Positions 15,989 through 23,729 of a stretch of DNA of 37,449 bases are shown here, piece by piece. Below the pieces are notes generated by a model, which had not been told where the DNA came from, searched no databases, and saw only the letters and a program-made list of their open reading frames with translations. The DNA comes from Asaia bogorensis (GTDB taxonomy: Bacteria; Pseudomonadota; Alphaproteobacteria; Acetobacterales; Acetobacteraceae): positions 1 to 37,449 of the forward strand of contig CALQTN020000040.1 in assembly GCA_943333505.2 (NCBI GenBank), written 5' to 3'. A program made the position numbers and the translations under genes. Numbering within the stretch: the first letter of the stretch is position 1; every line of letters starts with the position of its first letter.

Positions 15989-18900
15989 ATGATCCCCAAC
16001 CGACTCCTATCCCCGTTCCGGCGCGGAGCACGCGCCAGGAACGGAGTTCCCGTACTGGTGATCTTGCTGGCGATCATTCTGGTCTGGGTCAGCATTGTGA
16101 CCCATCTGGTCCAAGAGCGGTCGCAGGACGCGCTCAATGCCTACCAGGACTCAGGCAACCTGGCGCGCGGCTTTGGCGAGAACATCAATCGCATTATCGA
16201 AGGCTTCGACCGCAATCTGAAGCTGCTGCGTGCCGCCCACGCGCTCAACCCCCAGGACTTCGACCTGGCCAAGATTGCGCCGGCCGATCGGGTGCTTGAC
16301 GACCTGACCCTGCAAATCGCCATCACCGACAAAGCCGGCATCATGACGATGGGCAATCTGCCGGTGCAGGGCCGGGTCGATTTGTCTGACCGTGAGCATA
16401 TCCGGGTGCATTTCGGCTGGCCCGACGACAATTTGTTTATCAGCAAACCGGTGCTCGGGCGGGTATCGCAGCGTTGGTCGATCCAGTTCACCCGCAAGCT
16501 GTTCGATGCTGCTGGCGCGTTCAATGGTGTCCTCGTGATGTCGCTCGACGCGACCTATCTGGCGCGGTTCTACGAATCGCTTTCGATTGGCAGCGGCACA
16601 ATCTTGCTGGTCGGACTTGGCGACGGGGTCGTGCGGTCGCACGCGCCGAGCGTGGATGCAGCGGTCGGCGCGGTCTTGCCGCTGGGGACCATGGAGCGGC
16701 TTCGCAGTGGGCCGCCAAGCGGAATTTATAGGGCCGTTAGCAGCATCGATGGGGTTGAGCGGTTTTATAGCTATCGCCGGTTGGACAAATACGGTCTTGC
16801 GGTCGTTGTCGGTCTTTCGGTCGATGAAACATTGGCGAATTTCGCCCACGACGTTGTGGTGTTAATCACCGTCGGGGTGGTGCTGACCGTGTTCATTGTC
16901 CTGCTCGGGGCAATGCTGATCCGCCAGCAGCGGCGGCTGGCCGGGTCCGAAGCGCGACTGAGCGTGACGTTCGAAAACATGGATCAAGGGCTGGTCATGT
17001 TCGACGCCGCCGGAAACGCCCTGGTGATGAACCGGCGCGCAATCGAATTGCTCGATCTGCCGCCCGAATTCGCCCGGCCCGGGATCAAGGTTCAGGACGT
17101 GCTCGACTGGCAGATCGCCCGCGGTGACTTCGGACCTGCTGGCGGACCTTACGAAAATTTACGCAAAAGCTTTGCCGCCGGCGAGCTTGGGCCCCAGGTC
17201 TATGAACGGGTTCGCCCCGATGGACGCGTGCTCGAGGTCCGGACCCAGCGCATGGCAGATGGCGGTTCAGTGCGAACTTACACTGATATTTCGGACCGCC
17301 GTAGTGCGGAACGGGCATCGCGCACCGCGCTCGACCGACTATATACGATCCTGTCGATGATGCATGCAGGCATTCTGGTCATCGACGCCAATAACCGTAT
17401 CGAATACGCCAATATTGAATTCTGCACGTTGTTCGACCTTCCGCAGGAACCGGGCGATTTAAGCGGCATTGCTCCTGGAAAGACCCTAGGGTTGGTCGGC
17501 AGCGCGTTCGGCGATCCACCAGCCGCGACCAGCCGGATCATCGCCATCATGCAGCAAAACGAACCAGTGCTGCAGGAGCAGATCAATTTGCGCAACGGCC
17601 GGATCCTGTTGCGCGATTTTATACCGATCAAGATCGGCGAACGGGTTTTCGGCAGTGTCTGGCTGCATGTCGACGTGACCGACCAGAAAGAGATCGAGAG
17701 CCAACTGCGCGAGTCCGAGGCATTGAAAAGTGCGATCCTGGCATCGTCGCTCGATGCGATGATCAGCATCGACCGCGACAGCGCCATTGTTGAATTTAAT
17801 CCCGCTGCAGAACGAATTTTCGGCCATTCGTTGGAAGATGCAATCGGCCGCAAGATCGACGACCTCATCATCCCGCATCATTGGCGCCAAGCCCATCATG
17901 ACGGCATGGCCCGCTACCTCGCCACCGGCGAAGGCCCTGTCCTGAATACAAGGATTGAGCTTGATGCGTTGCACGCAGACGGCCGGGTTTTCCCAGTCGA
18001 GGCGGCGATCATCGCCACGCCATTAGTCGACCGCGAAGTCTTCACCGCCTATATGCGCGACATCTCCGAACGGCGCGCCTACGAGATCGACCTGAAGTCA
18101 GCACGCGACGCCGCCGAGACCGCGAGCAAAGCAAAGTCCGAATTCCTCAGCACCATCAGCCACGAAATTCGCACCCCGTTGAACGGGATTGTCGGAATGG
18201 CCGGGCTGCTGCTCGACAGCCACCTCGACGCAAGCCAGTTGCGCTTCACCGAAACCTTGCGGGACGCAGCCCAGGATTTGCAGCGCATCATTGATGAAAT
18301 CCTCGATTTCTCGAAGCTCGAAGCCGGCCGCCTGGATTTTGAGCACCTACCGTTCAGTGTCGAGCAGGTGATCGCGAGCGTCGTCGACCTGATGGGGGTG
18401 AAGGCCGCCGAAAAACACCTAGCGTTGGCGGTGCGCACCGGGACCGACATCCCCGAGCCGCTCATGGGCGATCCGGGGCGGCTGCGCCAGGTGCTGATGA
18501 ACCTGGTCAGCAACGGCCTGAAGTTCACCGAAGCCGGCAGCGTCACCATCGCCACGCAATTGCGCGGGACCAAGGATCAGCGCGCCCATCTCGAATTTAC
18601 CGTAACCGACACCGGGATCGGCATCCCTGACGCCGCACAGAAGAAGCTGTTCCGGCAATTCTCGCAGGCAGACAGTTCCATCTCGCGTAGGTTTGGCGGC
18701 ACCGGCCTCGGGCTCGCGATTTGCAGTCGGCTTGTGGCGCAAATGGGTGGCTCGATCGACATCGTGAGCGCCGAGGGGCACGGGACGACGGTCCGGTTTG
18801 ATATCTATCTCGGGATTGCGACACAAGATGACGTCACCCCCATCCCGGCCGCGACGCCCGCCGTCAACAGGCTGCCCACCCGGAAGTTGCGGATCCTGCT

Positions 18901-19597
18901 CGCGGAGGACAACGTGACCAATCGGCTCGTGGCGGTAACCCGCCTCGAAATGATCGGCCATCGGGTCAATTCGGTAGCGAACGGCCTGGAAGCCATCGAT
19001 GCGGTGCGGAGCGTTCCCTACGATCTGGTTCTGATGGACGTGATGATGCCCGATATGGACGGGATCGAGGCGACGCGGGCGATCCGGGCGCTGTCCGGTC
19101 CGGTTGCCGAGGTGCCGATTGTGGCACTGACCGCGAACGTGTTTAGCGACCATCGCCGCGCCTGCCTTGCGGCGGGCATGGACGAGTTCCTGGCCAAGCC
19201 GCTGATCGTTGATGATCTGCTGGCCATTCTCGATCAGGCAATGGCCGGTTCGTTGCGGGTGCGCAGAGTGGATCCGGTGGCTGCCAGTGCCAGCGACCTT
19301 GAAACCATCCATGACCGGCTTGCGGGGGAGATCGGATCCGAAATGGCCGACCTGCTGCTGGAAACCTTCGCAACCGAGGCACGCGAAACGATTGTCATGC
19401 TGCGAGCGAGGGTGGGCGGCCAGGATTGGAACGGGCTACACGCAGGCGCCATAACCTTGCGTGACGCAGCAGCAACAATGGGCCGCTGGGACGTCGTGGA
19501 ACTTACCGCCGCGATGATCGGTTGGTCGGCTGATCCCCCCCCTGACGGCAGACAATTCTCCGCACTGCTGCAGCAACTGGAGGCCGCGATCGGCTGA
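15989..19597 (+). CDS. Membrane hybrid histidine kinase: sensor-PAS3-HisKA-HATPase-REC-degenerate Hpt
   Basis: A protein of about 1202 residues. A first membrane helix (about 20-40), a periplasmic Cache-like sensor domain (about 45-280) and a second helix (about 285-308) are followed by three PAS-like domains (near 325, 450 and 580). The kinase core has HEIRTPLNG with phospho-acceptor His725, the N box MNLVSNGLKF, DTGIGI and FGGTGLGL. A complete receiver follows (AEDN, Asp1017 in LMDVMMPD, ALTAN, LAKP). The C-terminal about 100 residues look like an Hpt four-helix domain, but AGAITLRDAAATMG has Ile1155 where A-H-T-L-K-G should have histidine. The ATG at 15989 follows a TTG at 15980 in frame. 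It is convergent, 14 bp apart, with the sigma-54 regulator operon; the pair form a probable phosphorelay like LuxQ-LuxU-LuxO. Confidence 0.9.
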   Translation: MIPNRLLSPFRRGARARNGVPVLVILLAIILVWVSIVTHLVQERSQDALNAYQDSGNLARGFGENINRIIEGFDRNLKLLRAAHALNPQDFDLAKIAPADRVLDDLTLQIAITDKAGIMTMGNLPVQGRVDLSDREHIRVHFGWPDDNLFISKPVLGRVSQRWSIQFTRKLFDAAGAFNGVLVMSLDATYLARFYESLSIGSGTILLVGLGDGVVRSHAPSVDAAVGAVLPLGTMERLRSGPPSGIYRAVSSIDGVERFYSYRRLDKYGLAVVVGLSVDETLANFAHDVVVLITVGVVLTVFIVLLGAMLIRQQRRLAGSEARLSVTFENMDQGLVMFDAAGNALVMNRRAIELLDLPPEFARPGIKVQDVLDWQIARGDFGPAGGPYENLRKSFAAGELGPQVYERVRPDGRVLEVRTQRMADGGSVRTYTDISDRRSAERASRTALDRLYTILSMMHAGILVIDANNRIEYANIEFCTLFDLPQEPGDLSGIAPGKTLGLVGSAFGDPPAATSRIIAIMQQNEPVLQEQINLRNGRILLRDFIPIKIGERVFGSVWLHVDVTDQKEIESQLRESEALKSAILASSLDAMISIDRDSAIVEFNPAAERIFGHSLEDAIGRKIDDLIIPHHWRQAHHDGMARYLATGEGPVLNTRIELDALHADGRVFPVEAAIIATPLVDREVFTAYMRDISERRAYEIDLKSARDAAETASKAKSEFLSTISHEIRTPLNGIVGMAGLLLDSHLDASQLRFTETLRDAAQDLQRIIDEILDFSKLEAGRLDFEHLPFSVEQVIASVVDLMGVKAAEKHLALAVRTGTDIPEPLMGDPGRLRQVLMNLVSNGLKFTEAGSVTIATQLRGTKDQRAHLEFTVTDTGIGIPDAAQKKLFRQFSQADSSISRRFGGTGLGLAICSRLVAQMGGSIDIVSAEGHGTTVRFDIYLGIATQDDVTPIPAATPAVNRLPTRKLRILLAEDNVTNRLVAVTRLEMIGHRVNSVANGLEAIDAVRSVPYDLVLMDVMMPDMDGIEATRAIRALSGPVAEVPIVALTANVFSDHRRACLAAGMDEFLAKPLIVDDLLAILDQAMAGSLRVRRVDPVAASASDLETIHDRLAGEIGSEMADLLLETFATEARETIVMLRARVGGQDWNGLHAGAITLRDAAATMGRWDVVELTAAMIGWSADPPPDGRQFSALLQQLEAAIG

Positions 19598-19611
19598 GCG
19601 CGCCGGCAGGA

Positions 19612-21024
19612 TCAGGCTTTGTCCCAGCCTTCCTTCTTCCGATAGATCGTCGATGCGCTGATCCCCAACCGACGTGCCGCCAATTGCAGATTGCCCCCAC
19701 AGATCGTGATCGCGTTCTCGATCAGGCGGCGTTCGGAGATATTGAGGCGCTCGATCGCGTCAGGGGAAACCGGCAGTTCGGTCACCGCGACCGCCACCGG
19801 CGCGGGTGGTGCCGCAATGGGCGCGGCTGCGGCTAATTCAGGCGGAGCGGCAGCGTCTTCAAGCGCCGGTAGCATGTTGAGCGTCACCACGCTGGCGTTG
19901 TTCAACACAACCACGTTGCGCACCACGTTTTGCAACTGGCGGACATTGCCCGGCCAACCATAGGAAAGCAGACGGGCTTCAACCTCGGGCGCGAAGGATT
20001 TGAACTGGCGTTCTTCCGCCGTCGAAAACTCGGCCAGGAAGCGCCGCGCGATCAGGATGATATCCTCGCCGCGGTCACGCAACGGAGGCAGGCGGATTGG
20101 CACCACGTTGAGCCGATAAAACAAATCCTCACGCAGGCGGCCGGACCGGATAGCCTCGGTGGGATTGCGGTTGGTGGCGGCAATGAAGCGGATATCAACC
20201 TTGCGCGCCCGTGTGTCGCCGACCCGTTCATAGGTGCCGGTCTGGATGAAGCGCAGCAGTTTGGTCTGCAGCAACGGGTCCATTTCGCCGAGTTCGTCGA
20301 GGAACAGCGTGCCGCCATCGGCGCGCACCGCCGCCCCGTCCTGATCGGCGGTGGCACCGGTGAAGGCGCCCTTCACGTGGCCGAAAAGCATGCTTTCGAG
20401 CAGGTCCTTTGGGATCGCGCCGCAATTGAGCGCGACAAAGGCGGACGCCTTGCGCGGGCTCAATTTGTGCAGCGCCTCGGCAGCCAATTCCTTGCCAGTG
20501 CCAGACTCGCCAGTGATGAACACACTCGCCGAACTTTGGGCCGCAGCCTCGATAGTACGATAGACGATTTGCATCGGCATCGACCAGCCGATGAAATCGG
20601 CGAATTCGGCATGCTCGACCGTTTTGCGCAGGGTATCGACCTCGCGGCGCAGATCGACGCTGCTGAGCGCGTTTTCAACCGTGGTGGTCAGGCGATTGGC
20701 CGCGAAGGGCTTCACCAGATAATCGAAGGCGCCGCCACGCACCGCGCGGACGGCGGTGGCCAAAGATGCGTTGGCGGTCATGACAATAATGGCCGGCGGT
20801 GATGGCCAGGATCGCACGCCTTCAAGGATTTCAATTCCGTCCATGTCTGGCAGTTTCAAATCGAGCAGCACGCAGTCGATCGGTTCCGATCGCAAGGCTG
20901 CGTAGGCCGAGCGACCATCGACCGCGATCAGCGTGCGGTAACCCATCGGCTCCAACTGCGCCCGGCAGGTGGCCGCAAGGGTCGGGCTGTCCTCAACCAC
21001 GAGAATGGTGCGCTTGTTCGCCAT
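19612..21024 (-). CDS. LuxO-type sigma-54-dependent response regulator
   Basis: A 470-residue NtrC-family activator. The receiver domain (about 6-120) has EDS at 11-13, phospho-acceptor Asp55 (VLLDLKLPD), MTAN and VKPF. The AAA+ domain (about 143-375) has Walker A GESGTGKE at 172-179, the sigma-54 loop GAFTGA at 219-224 and Walker B GGTLFLDELGE. A Pro/Ala-rich linker (about 393-415) precedes the Fis-type helix-turn-helix (LAARRLGISASTIYRKK). Several runs match Vibrio LuxO as I remember it: VYRTIEAAAQSSASVFITG, IPKDLLESMLFGHVKGAF, LLQTKLLRFIQTGTY and NVRQLQNVVRNVVVLNN. It begins 5 nt after the Hpt gene stop, in one operon, whose promoter is itself of the sigma-54 type. All functional residues appear intact. 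Confidence 0.93.
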   Translation of the reverse strand: MANKRTILVVEDSPTLAATCRAQLEPMGYRTLIAVDGRSAYAALRSEPIDCVLLDLKLPDMDGIEILEGVRSWPSPPAIIVMTANASLATAVRAVRGGAFDYLVKPFAANRLTTTVENALSSVDLRREVDTLRKTVEHAEFADFIGWSMPMQIVYRTIEAAAQSSASVFITGESGTGKELAAEALHKLSPRKASAFVALNCGAIPKDLLESMLFGHVKGAFTGATADQDGAAVRADGGTLFLDELGEMDPLLQTKLLRFIQTGTYERVGDTRARKVDIRFIAATNRNPTEAIRSGRLREDLFYRLNVVPIRLPPLRDRGEDIILIARRFLAEFSTAEERQFKSFAPEVEARLLSYGWPGNVRQLQNVVRNVVVLNNASVVTLNMLPALEDAAAPPELAAAAPIAAPPAPVAVAVTELPVSPDAIERLNISERRLIENAITICGGNLQLAARRLGISASTIYRKKEGWDKA

Positions 21025-21029
21025 GTTGT

Positions 21030-21761
21030 CTATCGGTGCCGTCCTGCCTGAATGATGGCTTCAAGTGCCAGGATACCATGTTGCGCGGTGACGCGCAGGG
21101 CCTGGGCAAGTTCGTAAATTTCGCTATCGGTTCCGGCCTTGGCCCGTGCTTCCAGCCGCCTGGCATGGGCGCGGATGGCGGCGGCGCCGACATTGGAGGC
21201 CGCGCCCTTGATGCTGTGGGCTTCGCGTTCCAGCGTTTCGCGTGATCCGCCACCAAGCAGGGTGTCGATCGTGGCAAGGCGATCGCGCAGTTCGATCAGG
21301 AATACTGCAAGCACGGTCAGAAAGCCGCTATCATCGAGGCTGCCCCACAGATCGATGATTTCGTCGGTATCGACGTCAGGGACATCCGCGGCGGCGGTGT
21401 CGGCGCCGGCGAGGCAGGCTTCGACTGTGGCACGAAAGCTGTCGATCACGAACGGCAAGCCGCAATAGGCTGTAGCGCCAGGAAGTTCCGTCTGCCCGGC
21501 GCGGAGCGCTATTACCGGGACCGTACTTTGCGCCACAATGTTTGGCGCATCCGGCGAAGCGGCGTCAACGATCACCAGCTCAAATGTTCCATTCCCAAGC
21601 GCCTTTTGCGCCCGATCACCGCTTGGGGTTACGATAACATCGCGGCCCCAGCGTTGCAGCAGGGCGCGGGCAAAAGTAGAGATAGTCGGGCTATCAACCA
21701 CCAACAACACGCGGGCGGCACGGTCAGCGCCCGGGGCGTGCAAAATGGATGGGTCGGACAT
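21030..21761 (-). CDS. Pseudo-receiver/Hpt phosphotransfer protein (LuxU-like role)
   Basis: A 243-residue two-domain protein. Residues about 15-115 resemble a receiver: VLLVVDSPT, then ELVIVDAASPD with Asp66 at the acceptor position, but the acidic pair is reduced to Asp23, the conserved Thr is replaced (VIALRAG) and the Lys of the KP motif is missing (CGLPF). Residues about 130-240 form an Hpt domain with EREAHSIKGAASNVGA, acceptor His182. The ATG at 21761 has GGAGG at 21768-21772. It is the first gene of an operon with the LuxO-type regulator. The intact Hpt histidine here and its loss in the hybrid kinase suggest that this protein carries phosphate from the kinase receiver to the regulator. 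Confidence 0.85.
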   Translation of the reverse strand: MSDPSILHAPGADRAARVLLVVDSPTISTFARALLQRWGRDVIVTPSGDRAQKALGNGTFELVIVDAASPDAPNIVAQSTVPVIALRAGQTELPGATAYCGLPFVIDSFRATVEACLAGADTAAADVPDVDTDEIIDLWGSLDDSGFLTVLAVFLIELRDRLATIDTLLGGGSRETLEREAHSIKGAASNVGAAAIRAHARRLEARAKAGTDSEIYELAQALRVTAQHGILALEAIIQAGRHR

Positions 21762-21799
21762 ATCAGGCCTCCAGGCCGCGATTGGTTGCCCATTGCCTC

Positions 21800-21814
21800 G
21801 CAGCTATCGTGCCA
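21800..21814 (-). promoter_or_regulatory. Sigma-54 promoter of the hpt/LuxO-type operon
   Basis: On the minus strand the sequence reads TGGCACGATAGCTGC, with GG and GC separated by exactly 10 bases as in the -24/-12 consensus TGGCAC-N5-TTGC. Transcription would start near 21788-21789, leaving about 27 nt of leader with GGAGG before the ATG at 21761. Since the operon encodes a sigma-54 activator, this predicts autoregulation. Confidence 0.8.
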
Positions 21815-21856
21815 CAGCAACAACACACTGACGTCGTTTAATTATCACTAGACGTA

Positions 21857-21869
21857 TCGCATTTTGCAA
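21857..21869 (-). promoter_or_regulatory. LuxO-like upstream activator site, copy 1
   Basis: The minus strand reads TTGCAAAATGCGA. It resembles the Vibrio LuxO operator (TTGCA-N3-TGCAA, from memory). The centre lies about 50 bp upstream of the -24 element of the hpt promoter. Copies 1 and 2 share a longer 15-bp match, ATCGCATYTTGCAAG on the plus strand. Confidence 0.5.
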
Positions 21870-21912
21870 GGCAAATCATCGTAAGTTGGGAGAGATCATT
21901 TTCCGTTTTGCA

Positions 21913-21925
21913 TCGCATCTTGCAA
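21913..21925 (-). promoter_or_regulatory. LuxO-like upstream activator site, copy 2
   Basis: The minus strand reads TTGCAAGATGCGA, one base different from copy 1 and 56 bp from it. A weaker related element, ATGCAAAACGGAA, abuts it at 21901-21913. Confidence 0.5.
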
Positions 21926-21934
21926 GAAAAACAA

Positions 21935-21947
21935 TTGCGAAACGGGA
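21935..21947 (+). promoter_or_regulatory. LuxO-like upstream activator site, copy 3
   Basis: The plus strand reads TTGCGAAACGGGA, the same pattern as copies 1 and 2 with G for A and C for T in the half sites. It is about 130 bp upstream of the hpt promoter, a usual distance for enhancer-type sites of sigma-54 activators. Confidence 0.45.
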
Positions 21948-21955
21948 AAATGGTT

Positions 21956-21968
21956 TCGCGTTTCGCAA
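21956..21968 (-). promoter_or_regulatory. LuxO-like upstream activator site, copy 4
   Basis: The minus strand reads TTGCGAAACGCGA. Together with copies 1-3 it gives a consensus TTGCR-ARA-YGSGA. It lies just beyond the stop of the wecG-wbaP fusion gene, in the 235-bp gap upstream of the hpt gene, which contains no other gene. Confidence 0.45.
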
Positions 21969-21996
21969 CGTTTTCCAATTTCGTGATGGTCTGGTC

Positions 21997-23421
21997 TCAG
22001 TAGGCGCCCCGCGCGGTCAGCACGGCGGGGACGGTGCGTAGCAAAATGACCAGGTCGTAAAAGAAGTTGCGGTTGTTGAGGTATTCGACATCGAGCTCCA
22101 CCTGGCGATCAAAGGCGAGGTCGGCGCGGCCACTGACTTGCCAAAGGCAGGTCAGGCCGGGCTTGGCGGCGAGGCGACGGCGTTCGGACGGACGGTAGCG
22201 CGCCACTTCGGCCGGCAGCGGCGGGCGCGGACCAACCAGCGACATGTCGCCGATTAACACGTTCCACAGCTGCGGCAATTCGTCGATTGAGCTCTTGCGC
22301 AGGAAGCGGCCGACCGGGGTGATGCGCGGGTCGCGCTTCATCTTGAAGGTCACGCCGGCGCTGCCATGCTCGTTGGCAGCTTCGAGTTCGGCGCGACGCG
22401 CGTCGGCATCGATGAACATCGAGCGGAACTTGTAGAGACCGAACGTCTTGCCGCCCTTGCCGACGCGGGTCTGGCACAGTAAGGCCGCACCCGGCGTGGT
22501 CAGGCGGATGGCGGCGATCGCCGCGAGGAATAGCGGGGCGAGGAACAGCAGGCCAAGGCCTGAGGCAACGATGTCGAGGCCGCGTTTGGCGGCGAGATCG
22601 ACGGTCTTGATTGTGCCGCCGTCACGGGACACCGCCTGGCCGATCGCGCGTGCTACGAACACCGGGTTGCCGACGATGTAGCGGCGCCACATGCGGCGCG
22701 GTTCCTGATACAGGCGGTAGGTCCACTCCAGGCCGAGGCGGCGCAGGGTCTGCGGGGCGCGGGGGATACGACCGGAGATGAAGTCGAACAGGCCGCCAAC
22801 GCCAAAGCTCAGCGTCGCGTCGAGCTGCGGGGCAACCCGCTCAAGCCAGGTTTCCTGCATCGGTACGCCGAAGGCGGCGAGCACGACATCGGCGCCGGAC
22901 GCGTTGACCGCAGCGATCACATCGGCTTCTTCGTTCGGTAGGAAAAAGCCATGTTGCGTGCCAGCGATCTTCAGGCCGGGGCAATCCTGCACCAGCGCGG
23001 CGGCGGCAGCAGCGGCAACGCCGGGGCGACCACCAACCAGGAACACCGAACGACCGGCCAGGCTAAGGCGCTGGCAGAGTTGCGGGATCAGGTCGGTGCC
23101 GTTCAGGTTGGCTTGCAGGCGGGTGCCCTGGAGCCGGGCGGCAAGGGCCACGCCCGAACCGTCCGGCAGAATTGCGTCGGCGCTAACCAGAGAAGCGCGA
23201 TATTCGGCATTCCCGGCGGCCAGATTGACGCAATGGGCGTTGAGGAAGGCAACCCGGGTTCGGGCGCCGCTTTCAAGCCGCGCCGTGAGCCAGCCCAGTG
23301 CCTCGTCCATCCCCGCATCGGCCACAGACAGTCCAAACAGCCGGGTGGAGGGCAGCGGCAGCAGGGTCTGCAAGTCAGTGCCGATCAGCGGGAGGAAATG
23401 GGTAGAGGACTGGAAATACAC
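21997..23421 (-). CDS. WecG/TagA glycosyltransferase fused to WbaP-type sugar-phosphate transferase
   Basis: A 474-residue bifunctional exopolysaccharide enzyme. The N-terminal WecG/TagA/CpsF domain (about 25-230) shows FLNAHCVNLA, LPDGSGVALA, LNGTDLIP, FLVGG and FGVGGLFDFISGRIPRAP. The C-terminal domain (about 265-474) is a polyprenyl-phosphate sugar-1-phosphate transferase: AKRGLDIVASGLGLL membrane hairpin, YKFRSM, SSIDELPQLWNVL, MSLVGPRPP and GLTCLWQVSGR. It would start the lipid-linked repeat unit and add the next sugar. I place the start at GTG 23421 with GGAG at 23428-23431; the longer in-frame start at 23487 would lie upstream of the sigma-54 promoter (23459-23474). It is divergent from the glycosyltransferase operon. 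Confidence 0.88.
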   Translation of the reverse strand: MYFQSSTHFLPLIGTDLQTLLPLPSTRLFGLSVADAGMDEALGWLTARLESGARTRVAFLNAHCVNLAAGNAEYRASLVSADAILPDGSGVALAARLQGTRLQANLNGTDLIPQLCQRLSLAGRSVFLVGGRPGVAAAAAAALVQDCPGLKIAGTQHGFFLPNEEADVIAAVNASGADVVLAAFGVPMQETWLERVAPQLDATLSFGVGGLFDFISGRIPRAPQTLRRLGLEWTYRLYQEPRRMWRRYIVGNPVFVARAIGQAVSRDGGTIKTVDLAAKRGLDIVASGLGLLFLAPLFLAAIAAIRLTTPGAALLCQTRVGKGGKTFGLYKFRSMFIDADARRAELEAANEHGSAGVTFKMKRDPRITPVGRFLRKSSIDELPQLWNVLIGDMSLVGPRPPLPAEVARYRPSERRRLAAKPGLTCLWQVSGRADLAFDRQVELDVEYLNNRNFFYDLVILLRTVPAVLTARGAY

Positions 23422-23458
23422 GGTGGTCTCCGACGAGCAAGATGATGCCAGACTTCTC

Positions 23459-23474
23459 GCAGACTTCGTGCCAA
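23459..23474 (-). promoter_or_regulatory. Sigma-54 promoter of the wecG-wbaP fusion gene
   Basis: The minus strand reads TTGGCACGAAGTCTGC, with GG-N10-GC spacing. It matches the hpt promoter beyond the consensus: both continue TGGCACGA then CTGCGAG. The start of transcription would be near 23447, about 26 nt before the GTG start, the same spacing as at the hpt gene. Confidence 0.82.
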
Positions 23475-23485
23475 CTCCGTAAATC

Positions 23486-23500
23486 ATTGAAAAATATAAA
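23486..23500 (+). repeat. 15-bp AT-rich direct repeat, copy 1
   Basis: ATTGAAAAATATAAA occurs here and again at 23643-23657. The two copies flank the central activator site, each placed just upstream of one of the divergent promoters. They may be DNA-bending (IHF-like) sites, but no full IHF consensus could be made out. Confidence 0.7.
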
Positions 23501-23560
23501 ATCTAAATTTGACGGCACAAACCATTTTGCCGATTTGGCGCAAAGTGGGACACCTAGCCA

Positions 23561-23573
23561 CCCCATTTTGCAA
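23561..23573 (-). promoter_or_regulatory. LuxO-like activator site shared by two divergent exopolysaccharide promoters
   Basis: The minus strand reads TTGCAAAATGGGG. It lies about 90-110 bp from the -24 elements of both the leftward (23474) and rightward (23679) promoters. A weaker relative, CGGCAAAATGGTT, is at 23520-23532. The surrounding 242-bp intergenic region is much more AT-rich than the genes. Confidence 0.45.
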
Positions 23574-23642
23574 CACTTTCCTAAATTCGGGCATTCTGAC
23601 GCATTGCCTAGCGTTGGCACGGTGGTCTAAAAACTACAACTA

Positions 23643-23657
23643 ATTGAAAAATATAAA
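23643..23657 (+). repeat. 15-bp AT-rich direct repeat, copy 2
   Basis: Identical to the copy at 23486-23500 and in the same orientation, 157 bp apart. It ends about 22 bp upstream of the candidate -24 element of the glycosyltransferase operon. Confidence 0.7.
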
Positions 23658-23678
23658 TTATTAAAATGCCAATTCACG

Positions 23679-23693
23679 TGGCGCGAAGATTGA
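23679..23693 (+). promoter_or_regulatory. Candidate sigma-54 promoter of the glycosyltransferase operon
   Basis: TGGCGCGAAGATTGA has the -24 GG with correct 10-base spacing, but the -12 dinucleotide is GA and not GC. A start near 23705 would leave about 25 nt to the ATG at 23730, like the two other promoters in this locus. The -12 mismatch makes it weaker or activator-dependent, or it may be a false match. Confidence 0.4.
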
Positions 23694-23729
23694 AAGGACA
23701 ACTGCATCACATTTCAGCCGAGGCCGATC

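Noticed and set aside
23614-23629. TTGGCACGGTGGTCTA as a sigma-54 promoter for the glycosyltransferase operon
   Set aside because: The -24 half is perfect, but the -12 dinucleotide is TA and not GC; the candidate at 23679 is closer to the gene and has a better -12.
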